Position numbers and translations under genes: made by a program
Shown here: in pieces, positions 48,801 through 61,664 of the stretch
How the letters are laid out: every line of letters starts with the position of its first letter
Position numbering within the stretch: the stretch's first letter is position 1
The notes under the pieces: model-generated
What the model was told of the DNA's origin: nothing
What the model saw: the letters and a program-made list of their open reading frames with translations, nothing else
Databases searched by the model: none
Assembly: GCF_037975245.1 (NCBI RefSeq)
Contig: NC_092570.1
Location: forward strand, 10,891,001 to 10,955,000
From: Apostichopus japonicus
Lineage: Eukaryota > Echinodermata > Holothuroidea > Aspidochirotida > Stichopodidae
Reading direction: 5' to 3'
DNA length: 64,000 nt

Positions 48801-50435
48801 ATCAATCGAATGTTCGGTACCGATCAATCGAATGTAAGGTAGCGATCAATCGAAAGTGCGGAACCGATCAAACGAATGTTCGTTACCGATCAATCGAATG
48901 TTTACTATCGTTAAATCGAATTTTCGGTACAGATCAAACGAATGTTCGGTAACGATTAATCGAATGTGCAGTACCGATCAATCGAATGTTCGGTACCGAT
49001 CAATGGAAAATTCGGTACCCATTAATCGAATGTTCGGTACCAATCAATCGAATGTGCGTTACCAATCAATCGAAGGTGCGGTACCGATCATTTGAATATT
49101 CGGTACCGATCAATCGAATGTGTAATACTGTACAATCGAATTGGCGATACAGATCAATCGAACGTTTGGTACCGATCAATCGAATGTGCGGTACCGATCA
49201 ATCGAATGTTCGGTACCGATCAATCAAATGTGCGGTACCGATCAATCGAATGTGTCATACCGATCAATCGAATGTTCAATACCGATCAATCGGATGTTCG
49301 TTACCGATCAAACGAAAGTGCGGTACCGATCAATCGAATGTGTGATACCGATCAATCGAATGTTCGGTACTAATCAATCGAATGTGCGGTACCGATCAAT
49401 CGAATGTGCGGTACCTATCAATCGAATGTGCGGTACCGATTAATCGAATTTTCGGTACAGATCAAACGAATGTTCCGTAACGATTAATCGAATGTGCGGT
49501 ACCGATCAATCGAATGTGCGGTACCGATCAATCTAATGTGCTGCACCGATCAATCGAATGTAAGGTAGCGATCAATCGAAAGTGCGGTACCGATCAAACG
49601 AATGTTCGTTACCGATCAATCGAATGTGTACTATCGTTAAATGGAATGTTCGGTACCGATTAATCGAATGTGCGGATTCGATCAATCGAATGTTCGGTAC
49701 CGATCAATCGAATGTGCGGTACCGATCAATCGAATGTAAGGTAGCGATCAATCGAAAGTGCGGTACCGATCAAAAAAGTTCGGTACCGATCAATCGAATG
49801 TGCGTTACCGATCAATCGAATATGCAGTACCGATCAATCGAATGATCGGTACCGATCAATCGAATATTCGGTACCTATCAATCGAATGTTCGGTACCGAT
49901 CAATCGAATGTAAGGTAGCGATCAATCGAAAGTGCGGTACCGATCAAAAAAGTTCTTTACCGATCAATCGAATGTGCGTTACCGATCAATCGAATATGCA
50001 GTACCGATCAATCGAATGTTCGGTACCGATCAATCGAATGTAAGGTAGCGATCAATCGAAAGTGCGGTACCGATCAATCGATTGTTCGGTACCGATCAAT
50101 CGAATGTAAGGTAGCGATCAATCGAAAGTGTGGTACCGATCAATCGATTGTTCGGTACCGATCAATCGAATGTAAGGTACCGATCAATCGAATGTGCGGT
50201 ACCGATCAATCGAATGTTCGGTACCGATCAATCGGATGTTCGTTACCGATCAAACGAAAGTGCGGTACCGATCAATCGAATGTGTGATACCGATCAATCG
50301 AATGTGCGGTACCTATCAATCGAATGTGCGGTACCGATTAATCGAATTTTCGGTACCGATCAAACGAATGCTCAGTACCGATCAATCGAATGGGCGATAC
50401 CGATCAATTGAACGTTTGGTACCGATCAATCGAAT

Positions 50436-53400
50436 GTGCGGTACCGATCAATCGAATGTGCGGTACCGATTAATCGCATGTGTTCGGTACCGATCAATCG
50501 AATGTGTGATACCGATCAATCGAATGTTCGGTACCGATCAATCGAATGTGCGGTACCGATCAATCGAATGTGCGGTACCGATAACTCGAATGTGCGGTTT
50601 CGATTAATCGAATTTTCCGTACCGATCAAACGAATGCTCCGTACCGATCAATCGAATGTGCGGTACCGATCAATCGAATGTGCGGTACCGATCAATCGAA
50701 TGTTCGGTACCGATTAATCGAATGTTCGGTACCGATCAATCGAATGTGGGGTACCAATCAATCGAAGGTGCGGTACCGATCAATCGAATGTGTGATACCG
50801 TACAATCGAATGGGCGATACAGATCAATCGAACGTTGGTACCGATCAATCGAATGTGTTATACCGATCAATCGAATGTTCGGTACCGATCAATCGAATGT
50901 GCGGTACCGATAAATTTAATGTGCGATACCGATTAATAGAATTTTCGGTGCAGATCAAACGAATTTTCGGTACCGATCAATCGAATGTTTACTATCGTTA
51001 AATCGAATGTGCGATACCGATCAATCGAATGTGCGATACCGATCAATCGAATGTGCGGTACCGATCAATCGAGTGTTCGGTACCGATCAATCGAATGTGC
51101 GGTACTGATTAATTGAATTTTCGGTACAGATCAAACGAATGTTCGGTAACGATTAATCGAATGTGCGGTACCGATCAATCGAATGTGCGGTACCGATCAA
51201 TCTAATGTGCTGCAACGATCAATCGAAAGTGCGGTACCGATCAAAAAAGTTCGGTACCGATCAATCGAATGTGCGTTACCGATCAATCGAATATGCAGTA
51301 CCGATCAATCGAATGTTCGGTACCGATCAATCGAATGTAAGGTAGCGATCAATCGAAAGTGCGGTACCGATCAATCGATTGTTCGGTACCGATCAATCGA
51401 ATGTAAGGTAGCGATCAATCGAAAGTGTGGTACCGATCAATCGAATGTTCGGTACCGATCAATGTAATGTGCGGTACCGATCAATCGAATGTGCAGTACC
51501 GATCAATCGAATGTTCGGTACCGATCAATGGAAAATTCGGTACCCATTAATCGAATGTTCGGTACCAATCAATCGAATGTGCGTTACCAATCAATCGAAG
51601 GTGCGGTACCGATCATTTGAATATTCGGTACCGATCAATCGAATGTGTAATACTGTACAATCGAATTGGCGATACAGATCAATCGAACGTTTGGTACCGA
51701 TCAATCGAATGTGCGGTACCGATCAATCGAATGTTCGGTACCGATCAATCAAATGTGCGGTACCGATCAATCGAATGTGTCATACCGATCAATCGAATGT
51801 TCAATACCGATCAATCTGATGTTCGTTACCGATCAAACGAAAGTGCGGTACCGATCAATCGAATGTGTGATACCGATCAATCGAATGTTCGGTACTAATC
51901 AATCGAATGTGCGGTACCGATCAATCGAATGTGCGGTACCTATCAATCGAATGTGCGATACCGATTAATCAAATTTTCGGTACCGATCAAACGAATGCTC
52001 AGTACCGATCAATCGAATGGGCGATACCGATCAATTGAACGTTTGGTACCGATCAATCGAATGTGCGGTACCGATCAATCGAATGTGCGGTACCGATTAA
52101 TCGCATGTGTTCGGTACCGATCAATCGAATGTGTGATACCGATCAATCGAATGTTCGGTACCGATCAATCGAATGTTCGGTACCGATCAATCGAATGTGC
52201 GGTACCGATAACTCGAATGTGCGGTTTCGATTAATCGAATTTTCCGTACCGATCAAACGAATGCTCCGTACCGATCAATCGAATGTGCGGTACCGATCAA
52301 TCGAATGTGCGGTACCGATCAATCGAATGTTCGGTACCGATTAATCGAATGTTCGGTACCGATCAATCGAATGTGGGGTACCAATCAATCGAAGGTGCGG
52401 TACCGATCAATCGAATGTGTGATACCGTACAATCGAATGGGCGATACAGATCAATCGAACGTTGGTACCGATCAATCGAATGTGTTATACCGATCAATCG
52501 AATGTTCGGTACCGATCAATCGAATGTGCGGTACCGATAAATTTAATGTGCGATACCGATTAATAGAATTTTCGGTGCAGATCAAACGAATTTTCGGTAC
52601 CGATCAATCGAATGTGCGTTACCGATCAATCGAATGTGCGGTACCGATCAATCGAATGTGCTGTACCGATCAATCTAATGTGCGGTACCTATCAATAAAA
52701 TGTGCGGTACCGATTAATCGAAAGTTCGGTACCGATCAAACGAATGTTCGGTACCGATCAATCGAATGTGTACTATCGTTATATAAAATGTTCGGTACCG
52801 ATCAATCGAATGTGGGGATTCGATCAATCGAATGTTCGGTACCGATCAATCGAATGTGGGGATTCGATCAATCGAATGTTCGGTACCGATCAATCGAATG
52901 TGCGATACCGATCAATCAAATGTGCGGTACCGATTAATCGAGTGTTCGGTACCGATCAATCGAATGTGCGGTACCGATCAATCGAATGTGCGGTACCGAT
53001 CAATCGAATGTTCGGTACCGATTAATCGAATGTTCGGTACCGATCAATCGAATGTGGGGTACCAATCAATCGAAGGTGCGGTACCGATCAATCGAATGTG
53101 TGATACCGTACAATCGAATGGGCGATACAGATCAATCGAACGTTGGTACCGATCAATCGAATGTGTTATACCGATCAATCGAATGTTCGGTACCGATCAA
53201 TCGAATGTGCGGTACCGATAAATTTAATGTGCGATACCGATTAATAGAATTTTCGGTGCAGATCAAACGAATTTTCGGTACCGATCAATCGAATGTGCGT
53301 TACCGATCAATCGAATGTGCGGTACCGATCAATCGAATGTGCTGTACCGATCAATCTAATGTGCGGTACCTATCAATAAAATGTGCGGTACCGATTAATC

Positions 53401-53618
53401 GAAAGTTCGGTACCGATCAAACGAATGTTCGGTACCGATCAATCGAATGTGGGGATTCGATCAATCGAATGTTCGGTACCGATCAATCGAATGTGGGGAT
53501 TCGATCAATCGAATGTTCGGTACCGATCAATCGAATGTGCGATACCGATCAGTCAAATGTGCGGTACCGATTAATCGAGTGTTCGGTACCGATCAATCGA
53601 ATGTGCGGTACTGATTAA
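50436..53618 (+). repeat. Higher-order blocks at 1627 and 681 bp offsets
   Basis: The stretch 50436-50913 recurs from 52063 (offset 1627), and its later part recurs again from 52986 (offset 681 from 52305). The 21-bp monomer with GTTGGTACC marks each copy. Near-identity suggests recent duplications. Confidence 0.9.
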
Positions 53619-53996
53619 TTGAATTTTCGGTACAGATCAAAAGAATGTTCGGTAACGATTAATCGAATGTGCGGTACCGATCAATCGAATGTGCGGTACC
53701 GATCAATCTAATGTGCTGCACCGATCAATCGAATGTAAGGTAGCGATCTATCGAAAGTGCGGTACCGATCAAAAAAGTTCGGTACCGATCAATCGAATGT
53801 GCGTTACCGATCAATCGAATATGCAGTACCGATCAATCGAATGTTCGGTACCGATCAATCGAATGTAAGGTAGCGATCAATCGAAAGTGCGGTACCGATC
53901 AATCGATTGTTCGGTACCGATCAATCGAATGTAAGGTAGCGATCAATCGAATGTGTGGTACCGATCAATCGAATGTAAGGTACCGATCAATGTAAT

Positions 53997-56900
53997 GTGC
54001 GTTACCGATCAATCGAATGTGCAGTACCGATCAATCGAATGTTCGGTACCGATCAATGGAAAATTCGGTACCCATTAATCGAATGTTCGGTACCAACCAA
54101 TCGAATGTGCGTTACCAATCAATCGAAGGTGCGGTACCGATCATTTGAATATTCGGTACCGATCAATCGAATGTGTGATACCGTACAATCGAATTGGCGA
54201 TACAGATCAATCGAACGTTTGGTACCGATCAATCGAATGTGCGGTACCGATCAATCGAATGTTCGGTACCGATCAATCAAATGTGCGGTACCGATCAATC
54301 GAATGTGTCATACCGATCAATCGAATGTGTCATACCGATCAATCGAATGTTCAATACCGATCAATCGGATGTTCGGTACCGATCAAACGAAAGTGCGGTA
54401 CCGATCAATCGAATGTGTGATACCGATCAATCGAATGTTCGGTACTAATCAATCGAATGTGCGGTACCGATCAATCGAATGTGCGGTACCTATCAATCGA
54501 ATGTGCGGTACCGATTAATCGAATTTTCGGTACCGATCAAACGAATGCTCAGTACCGATCAATCGAATGGGCGATACCGATCAATCGAACGTTTGGTACC
54601 GATCAATCGAATGTGCGGTACCGATCAATCGAATGTGCGGTACCGATTAATCGAGTGTTCGGTACCGATCAATCGAATGTGTGATACCGATCAATCGAAT
54701 GTGCGGTACCGATCAATCTAATGTGCGGTACCGATCGATCGAATGTTCGGTACCGATCAATCGACTGTGTGTTACCGATCTATCGAATGTTCGGTACCGA
54801 TCAATCGAATGTGCGGTACCGATCAATCGAATGTGCGGTACCGGTCAATCTAATGTACGGTACCGATTAATAGAAATTTCGATACCGATCGAGCGAATGC
54901 TCAGTACCGATCAATCGAATGATCGGTACCGATCAATCGAATGTTAGGTAGCGATCGATCGAAAGTGCGGTACCGATCAATCGAATGTTCGGTACCGATC
55001 AATGTAATGTGCGTTACCGATCAATCGAATGTGCAGTACCGATCAATCGAATGTGTGATACCTATCAATCGAATTGGCGATACAGATCAATCGAACGTTT
55101 GGTACCGATCAATCGAATGTGCGGTACCGATCAATCGAATGTTCGGTACCGATTAATCAAATGTGCGGTACCGATCGATCGAATGGGGGTGATACCGATC
55201 AATCGTATGTGCAGTATTGATCAATCAAATGTGTACTATCGTTAAATCGAATATTCGATAACGATCAATCGAATGTGCGGATTCGATCAATCGAATGTTC
55301 GGTACCGATCAATGGAATGTGCGGTACCGATCAATCGAATGTTAATACCGGTAATCGAATGATCGGTACCGATCAATGTGTGCTGTACCGATTAATCGAA
55401 TGTTCGGTACCGATCAATCGACTGTGTAATACCGATCAATCGAATGTGCGGTACCGATCAATCTAATGTACGGTACCGATTAATAGAAATTTCGATACCG
55501 ATCAAGCGAATGCTCAGTACCGATCAATCGAATGATCGGTACCGATCAATCAAATGTGTACTATCGTTAAATCGAATATTCGATAACGATCAATCGAATG
55601 TGCGGATTCGATCAATCGAATGTTCGGTACCGATCAATGGAATGTGCGGTACCGATCAATCGAATGTTAATACCGGTAATCGAATGATCGGTACCGATCA
55701 ATGGAAAATTCGGTACCCATTAATCGAATGTTCGGTACCAACCAATCGAATGTGCGTTACCAATCAATCGAAGGTGCGGTACCGATCATTTGAATATTCG
55801 GTACCGATCAATCGAATGTGTGATACCGTACAATCGAATTGGCGATACAGATCAATCGAACGTTTGGTACCGATCAATCGAATGTGCGGTACCGATCAAT
55901 CGAATGTTCGGTACCGATCAATCGATTGTTCGGTACCGATCAATCGAATGTAAGGTAGCGATCAATCGAAAGTGTGGTACCGATCAATCGAATGTTCGGT
56001 ACCGATCAATGTAATGTGCGTTACCGATCAATCGAATGTGCAGTACCGATCAATCGAATGTTCGGTACCGATCAATGGAAAATTCGGTACCCATTAATCG
56101 AATGTTCGGTACCAACCAATCGAATGTGCGTTACCAATCAATCGAAGGTGCGGTACCGATCATTTGAATATTCGGTACCGATCAATCGAATGTGTGATAC
56201 CGTACAATCGAATTGGCGATACAGATCAATCGAACGTTTGGTACCGATCAATCGAATGTGCGGTACCGATCAATCGAATGTTCGGTACCGATCAATCAAA
56301 TGTGCGGTACCGATCAATCGAATGTGTCATACCGATCAATCGAATGTGTCATACCGATCAATCGAATGTTCAATACCGATCAATCGGATGTTCGGTACCG
56401 ATCAAATGAAAGTGCGGTACCTATCAATAAAATGTGCGGTACCGATTAATCGAAAGTTCGGTACCGATCAAACGAATGTTCGGTACCGATCAATCGAATG
56501 TGGGGATTCGATCAATCGAATGTTCGGTACCGATCAATCGAATGTGGGGATTCGATCAATCGAATGTTCGGTACCGATCAATCGAATGTGCGATACCGAT
56601 CAGTCAAATGTGCGGTACCGATTAATCGAGTGTTCGGTACCGATCAATCGAATGTGCGGTACTGATTAATTGAATTTTCGGTACAGATCAAAAGAATGTT
56701 CGGTAACGATTAATCGAATGTGCGGTACCGATCAATCGAATGTGCGGTACCGATCAATCTAATGTGCTGCACCGATCAATCGAATGTAAGGTAGCGATCT
56801 ATCGAAAGTGCGGTACCGATCAAAAAAGTTCGGTACCGATCAATCGAATGTGCGTTACCGATCAATCGAATATGCAGTACCGATCAATCGAATGTTCGGT

Positions 56901-57778
56901 ACCGATCAATCGAATGTAAGGTAGCGATCAATCGAAAGTGCGGTACCGATCAATCGATTGTTCGGTACCGATCAATCGAATGTAAGGTAGCGATCAATCG
57001 AATGTGTGGTACCGATCAATCGAATGTAAGGTACCGATCAATGTAATGTGCGTTACCGATCAATCGAATGTGCAGTACCGATCAATCGAATGTTCGGTAC
57101 CGATCAATGGAAAATTCGGTACCCATTAATCGAATGTTCGGTACCAACCAATCGAATGTGCGTTACCAATCAATCGAAGGTGCGGTACCGATCATTTGAA
57201 TATTCGGTACCGATCAATCGAATGTGTGATACCGTACAATCGAATTGGCGATACAGATCAATCGAACGTTTGGTACCGATCAATCGAATGTGCGGTACCG
57301 ATCAATCGAATGTTCGGTACCGATCAATCATATGTGCGGTACCGATCAATCGAATGTGTCATACCGATCAATCGAATGTGTCATACCGATCAATCGAATG
57401 TTCAATACCGATCAATCGGATGTTCGGTACCGATCAAACGAAAGTGCGGTACCGATCAATCGAATGTGTGATACCGATCAATCGAATGTTCGGTACTAAT
57501 CAATCGAATGTGCGGTACCGATCAATCGAATGTGCGGTACCTATCAATCGAATGTGCGGTACCGATTAATCGAATTTTCGGTACCGATCAAACGAATGCT
57601 CAGTACCGATCAATCGAATGGGCGATACCGATCAATCGAACGTTTGGTACCGATCAATCGAATGTGCGGTACCGATCAATCGAATGTGCGGTACCGATTA
57701 ATCGAGTGTTCGGTACCGATCAATCGAATGTGTGATACCGATCAATCGAATGTTCGGTACCGATCAATCGAATGTTAA
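53997..57778 (+). repeat. About 3-kb satellite block duplicated in tandem
   Basis: The block beginning at 53997 recurs from 57048, an offset of 3051 bp, with the same sequence of variants. A partial copy also begins near 56016. The tract after 54985 recurs near 58277 (offset 3292). Confidence 0.88.
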
Positions 57779-59901
57779 TACCGGTAATCGAATGATCGGT
57801 ACCGATCAATCGAATGTGCGATACCGATCATTCGAATGTTCGGTACCGATCGATCGAAGGTGAGGTACCGATCAATCGAATGTGCTATACCGATTAATCG
57901 TATGTTCGGTACCGATCAATCGACTGTGTGATACCGATCAATCGAATGTTCGTTACCGATCAATCGAATGTGCGGTACCGATCAATCGAATGTGCGGTAC
58001 CGATCAATCTAATGTGCGGTACCGATCGATCGAATGTTCGGTACCGATCAATCGACTGTGTGTTACCGATCTATCGAATGTTCGGTACCGATCAATCGAA
58101 TGTGCGGTACCGATCAATCGAATGTGCGGTAAAGGGTCAATCTAATGTACGGTACCGATTAATAGAAATTTCGATACCGATCGAGCGAATGCTCAGTACC
58201 GATCAATCGAATGATCGGTACCGATCAATCGAATGTAAGGTAGCGATCGATCGAAAGTGCGGTACCGATCAATCGAATGTTCGGTACCGATCAATGTAAT
58301 GTGCGTTACCGATCAATCGAATGTGCAGTACCGATCAATCGAATGTGTGATACCGATCAATCGAATTGGCGATACAGATCAATCGAACGTTTGGTACCGA
58401 TCAATCGAATGTGCGGTACCGATCAATCGAATGTTCGGTACCGATTAATCAAATGTGCGGTACCGATCGATCGAATGGGGGTGATACCGATCAATCGTAT
58501 GTGCAGTATTGATCAATCAAATGTGTACTATCGTTAAATCGAATATTCGATAACGATCAATCGAATGTGCGGATTCGATCAATCGAATGTTCGGTACCGA
58601 TCAATGGAATGTGCGGTACCGATCAATCGAATGTTAATACCGGTAATCGAATGATCGGTACCGATCAATCGAATGTGCGATACCGATCAATCGAATGTTC
58701 GGTACCGATCGATCGAATGTGTGATACCGATCAATTGAATGTGCGATACCGATTAATCGAATGTTTGGTACTGATCAATCGAATGTCCGGTACCGATCAT
58801 TCGAATGTTCAATACCGATCAATCGAATGTGCGGTACCGATCATTTGAATGTTCGGTACCGATCAATCGAATGTGTGATACCGTACAATAGAAAGGGCGA
58901 TACCGATCAATCGAACGTTTGGTACCGATCAATCGAAGGTGAGGTACCGATCAATATGTGCTGTACCGATTAATCGAATGTTCGGTACCGATCAATCGAC
59001 TGTGTGATACCGATCAATCGAATGTTCGGTACCGATCAAACGAATGTTTAATACCGATCAATCGAATGTGCGGTACCGATCAATCTAATGTACGGTACCG
59101 ATTAATAGAAATTTCGATACCGATCAAGCGAATGCTCAGTACCGATCAATCGAATGTTCGGTACCGATCAATCGAATGTGCGATACCGATCAATCGAATG
59201 TGCGGTACCGATCAATCGAATGATCGGTACCGATCAAACGTATATTCGGTACCGATCAATCGAATATTCGATACCTATCAATCGAATGTTCGGTACCGAT
59301 CAATCGAATGTAAGGTAGCGATCAATCGAAAGTGCGGTACCGATCAAACGAATGTTCGTTACCGATCAATCGAATGTGTACTATCGTTAAATCGAATGTG
59401 CGGTACCGATCAATCGAGTGTTCGGTACCGATCAATCGAATGTGCGGTACTGATTAATCGAATTTTCGGTACAGATCAAACGAATGTTCGGTAACGATTA
59501 ATCGAATGTGCGGTACCGATCAATCGAATGTGCGGTACCGATCAATCGAATGTGCGGTACCGATCAATCTAATGTGCTACACCGATCAATCGAATGTAAG
59601 GTAGCGATCAATCGAAAGTGCGGTACCGATCAAACGAATGTTCGTTACCGATCAATCGAATGTGTACTATCGTTAAATCGAATGTTCGGTACCGATTAAT
59701 CGAATGTGCGGATTCGATCAATCGAATGTTCGGTACCGATCAATCGAATGTGCGGTACCGATCAATCGAATGTCCAATACCGATCAATCGAATGTTCGGT
59801 ACCGATCAATCGAATATTCGGTACCGATCAATCGAATGTTCGGTACCGATCAATCGAATGTAATGTAGCGATCAATCGAAAGTGCGGTACCGATCAATAG
59901 A

Positions 59902-61664
59902 ATGTTCGGTACCGATCAATGTAATGTGCGTTACCGATCAATCGAATATGCAGTACCGATCAATCGAATGTTCGGTACCGATCAATGGAAAATTCGGTAC
60001 CCATTAATCGAATGTTCGGTACCGATCAATCGAATGTGCGTTACCAATCAATCGAAGGTGCGGTACCGATCATTTGAATATTCGGTACCGATCAATCGAA
60101 TGTGTGATACCGTACAATCGAATTGGCGATACAGATCAATCGAACGTTTGGTACCGATCAATCGAATGTGCGGTACCGATCAATCGAATGTTCGGTACCG
60201 AACAATCAAATGTGCGGTACCGATCAATCGAATGTGTCATACCGATCAATCAAATGTGTCATACCGATCAAACGAATGTTCAATACCGATCAATCGGATG
60301 TTCGGTACCGATCAAACGAAAGTGCGGTACCGATCAATCGAATGTGTGATACCGATCAATCGAATGTTCGGTACTAATCAATCGAATGTGCGGTACCGAT
60401 CAATCGAATGTGCGGTACCTATCAATCGAATGTGCGGTACCGATCAATCGAATTTTCGGTACCGATCAAACGAATGCTCAGTACCGATTAATCGAATTTT
60501 CGGTACCGATCAAACGAATGCTCAGTACCGATCAATCGAATGGGCGATACCGATCAATCGAATGTGCGGTACCGATTAATCGAATGTTCGGTACCGATCA
60601 ATCGAATGTGTGATACCGATGAATCGTATGTTCGGTACCGATCAATCGAAATGTGCGGTACCGATCAATCGAATGTGCGGTACCGATCAATCTAATGTGC
60701 GGTTTCGATTAATCGATTTTTCGGTACCGATCAAACGAATGCTCAGTACCGATCAATCGAATGTGCGGTACCGATCAATCGAATATTCGGTACCTATCAA
60801 TCGAATGTTCGGTACCGATCAATCGAATGTAATGTAGCGATCAATCGAAAGTGCGGTACCGATCAATAAAATGTTCGGTACCGATCAATGTAATGTGCGT
60901 TACCGATCAATCGAATATGCAGTACCGATCAATCGAATGTTCGGTACCGATCAATGGAAAATTCGGTACCCATTAATCGAATGTTCGGTACCGATCAATC
61001 GAATGTGCGTTACCAATCAATCGAAGGTGCGGTACCGATCATTTGAATATTCGGTACCGATCAATCGAATGTGTGATACCGTACAATCGAATTGGCGATA
61101 CAGATCAATCGAACGTTTGGTACCGATCAATCGAATGTGCGGTACCGATCAATCGAATGTTCGGTACCGAACAATCAAATGTGCGGTACCGATCAATCGA
61201 ATGTGTCATACCGATCAATCGAATGTGTCATACCGATCAAACGAATGTTCAATACCGATCAATCGGATGTTCGGTACCGATCAAACGAAAGTGCGGTACC
61301 GATCAATCGAATGTGTGATACCGATCAATCGAATGTTCGGTACTAATTAATCGAATGTGCGGTACCGATCAATCGAATGTGCGGTACCTATCAATCGAAT
61401 GTGCGGTACCGATTAATCGAATTTTCGGTACCGATCAAACGAATGCTCAGTACCGATCAATCGAATGGGCGATACCGATCAATCGAACGTTTGGTACCGA
61501 TCAATCGAATGTGCGGTACCGATCAATCGAATGTGCGGTACCGATTAATCGAATGTTCGGTACCGATCAATCGAATGTGTGATACCGATGAATCGTATGT
61601 TCGGTACCGATCAATCGAAATGTGCGGTACCGATCAATCGAATGTGCGGTACCGATCAATCTAA
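59902..61664 (+). repeat. 969-bp satellite block, two tandem copies
   Basis: Sequence from 59902 recurs from 60871, offset 969 bp (44 monomers plus one base), almost unchanged. It contains the marker TCAATGGAAAATTCGGTACC. Confidence 0.92.
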
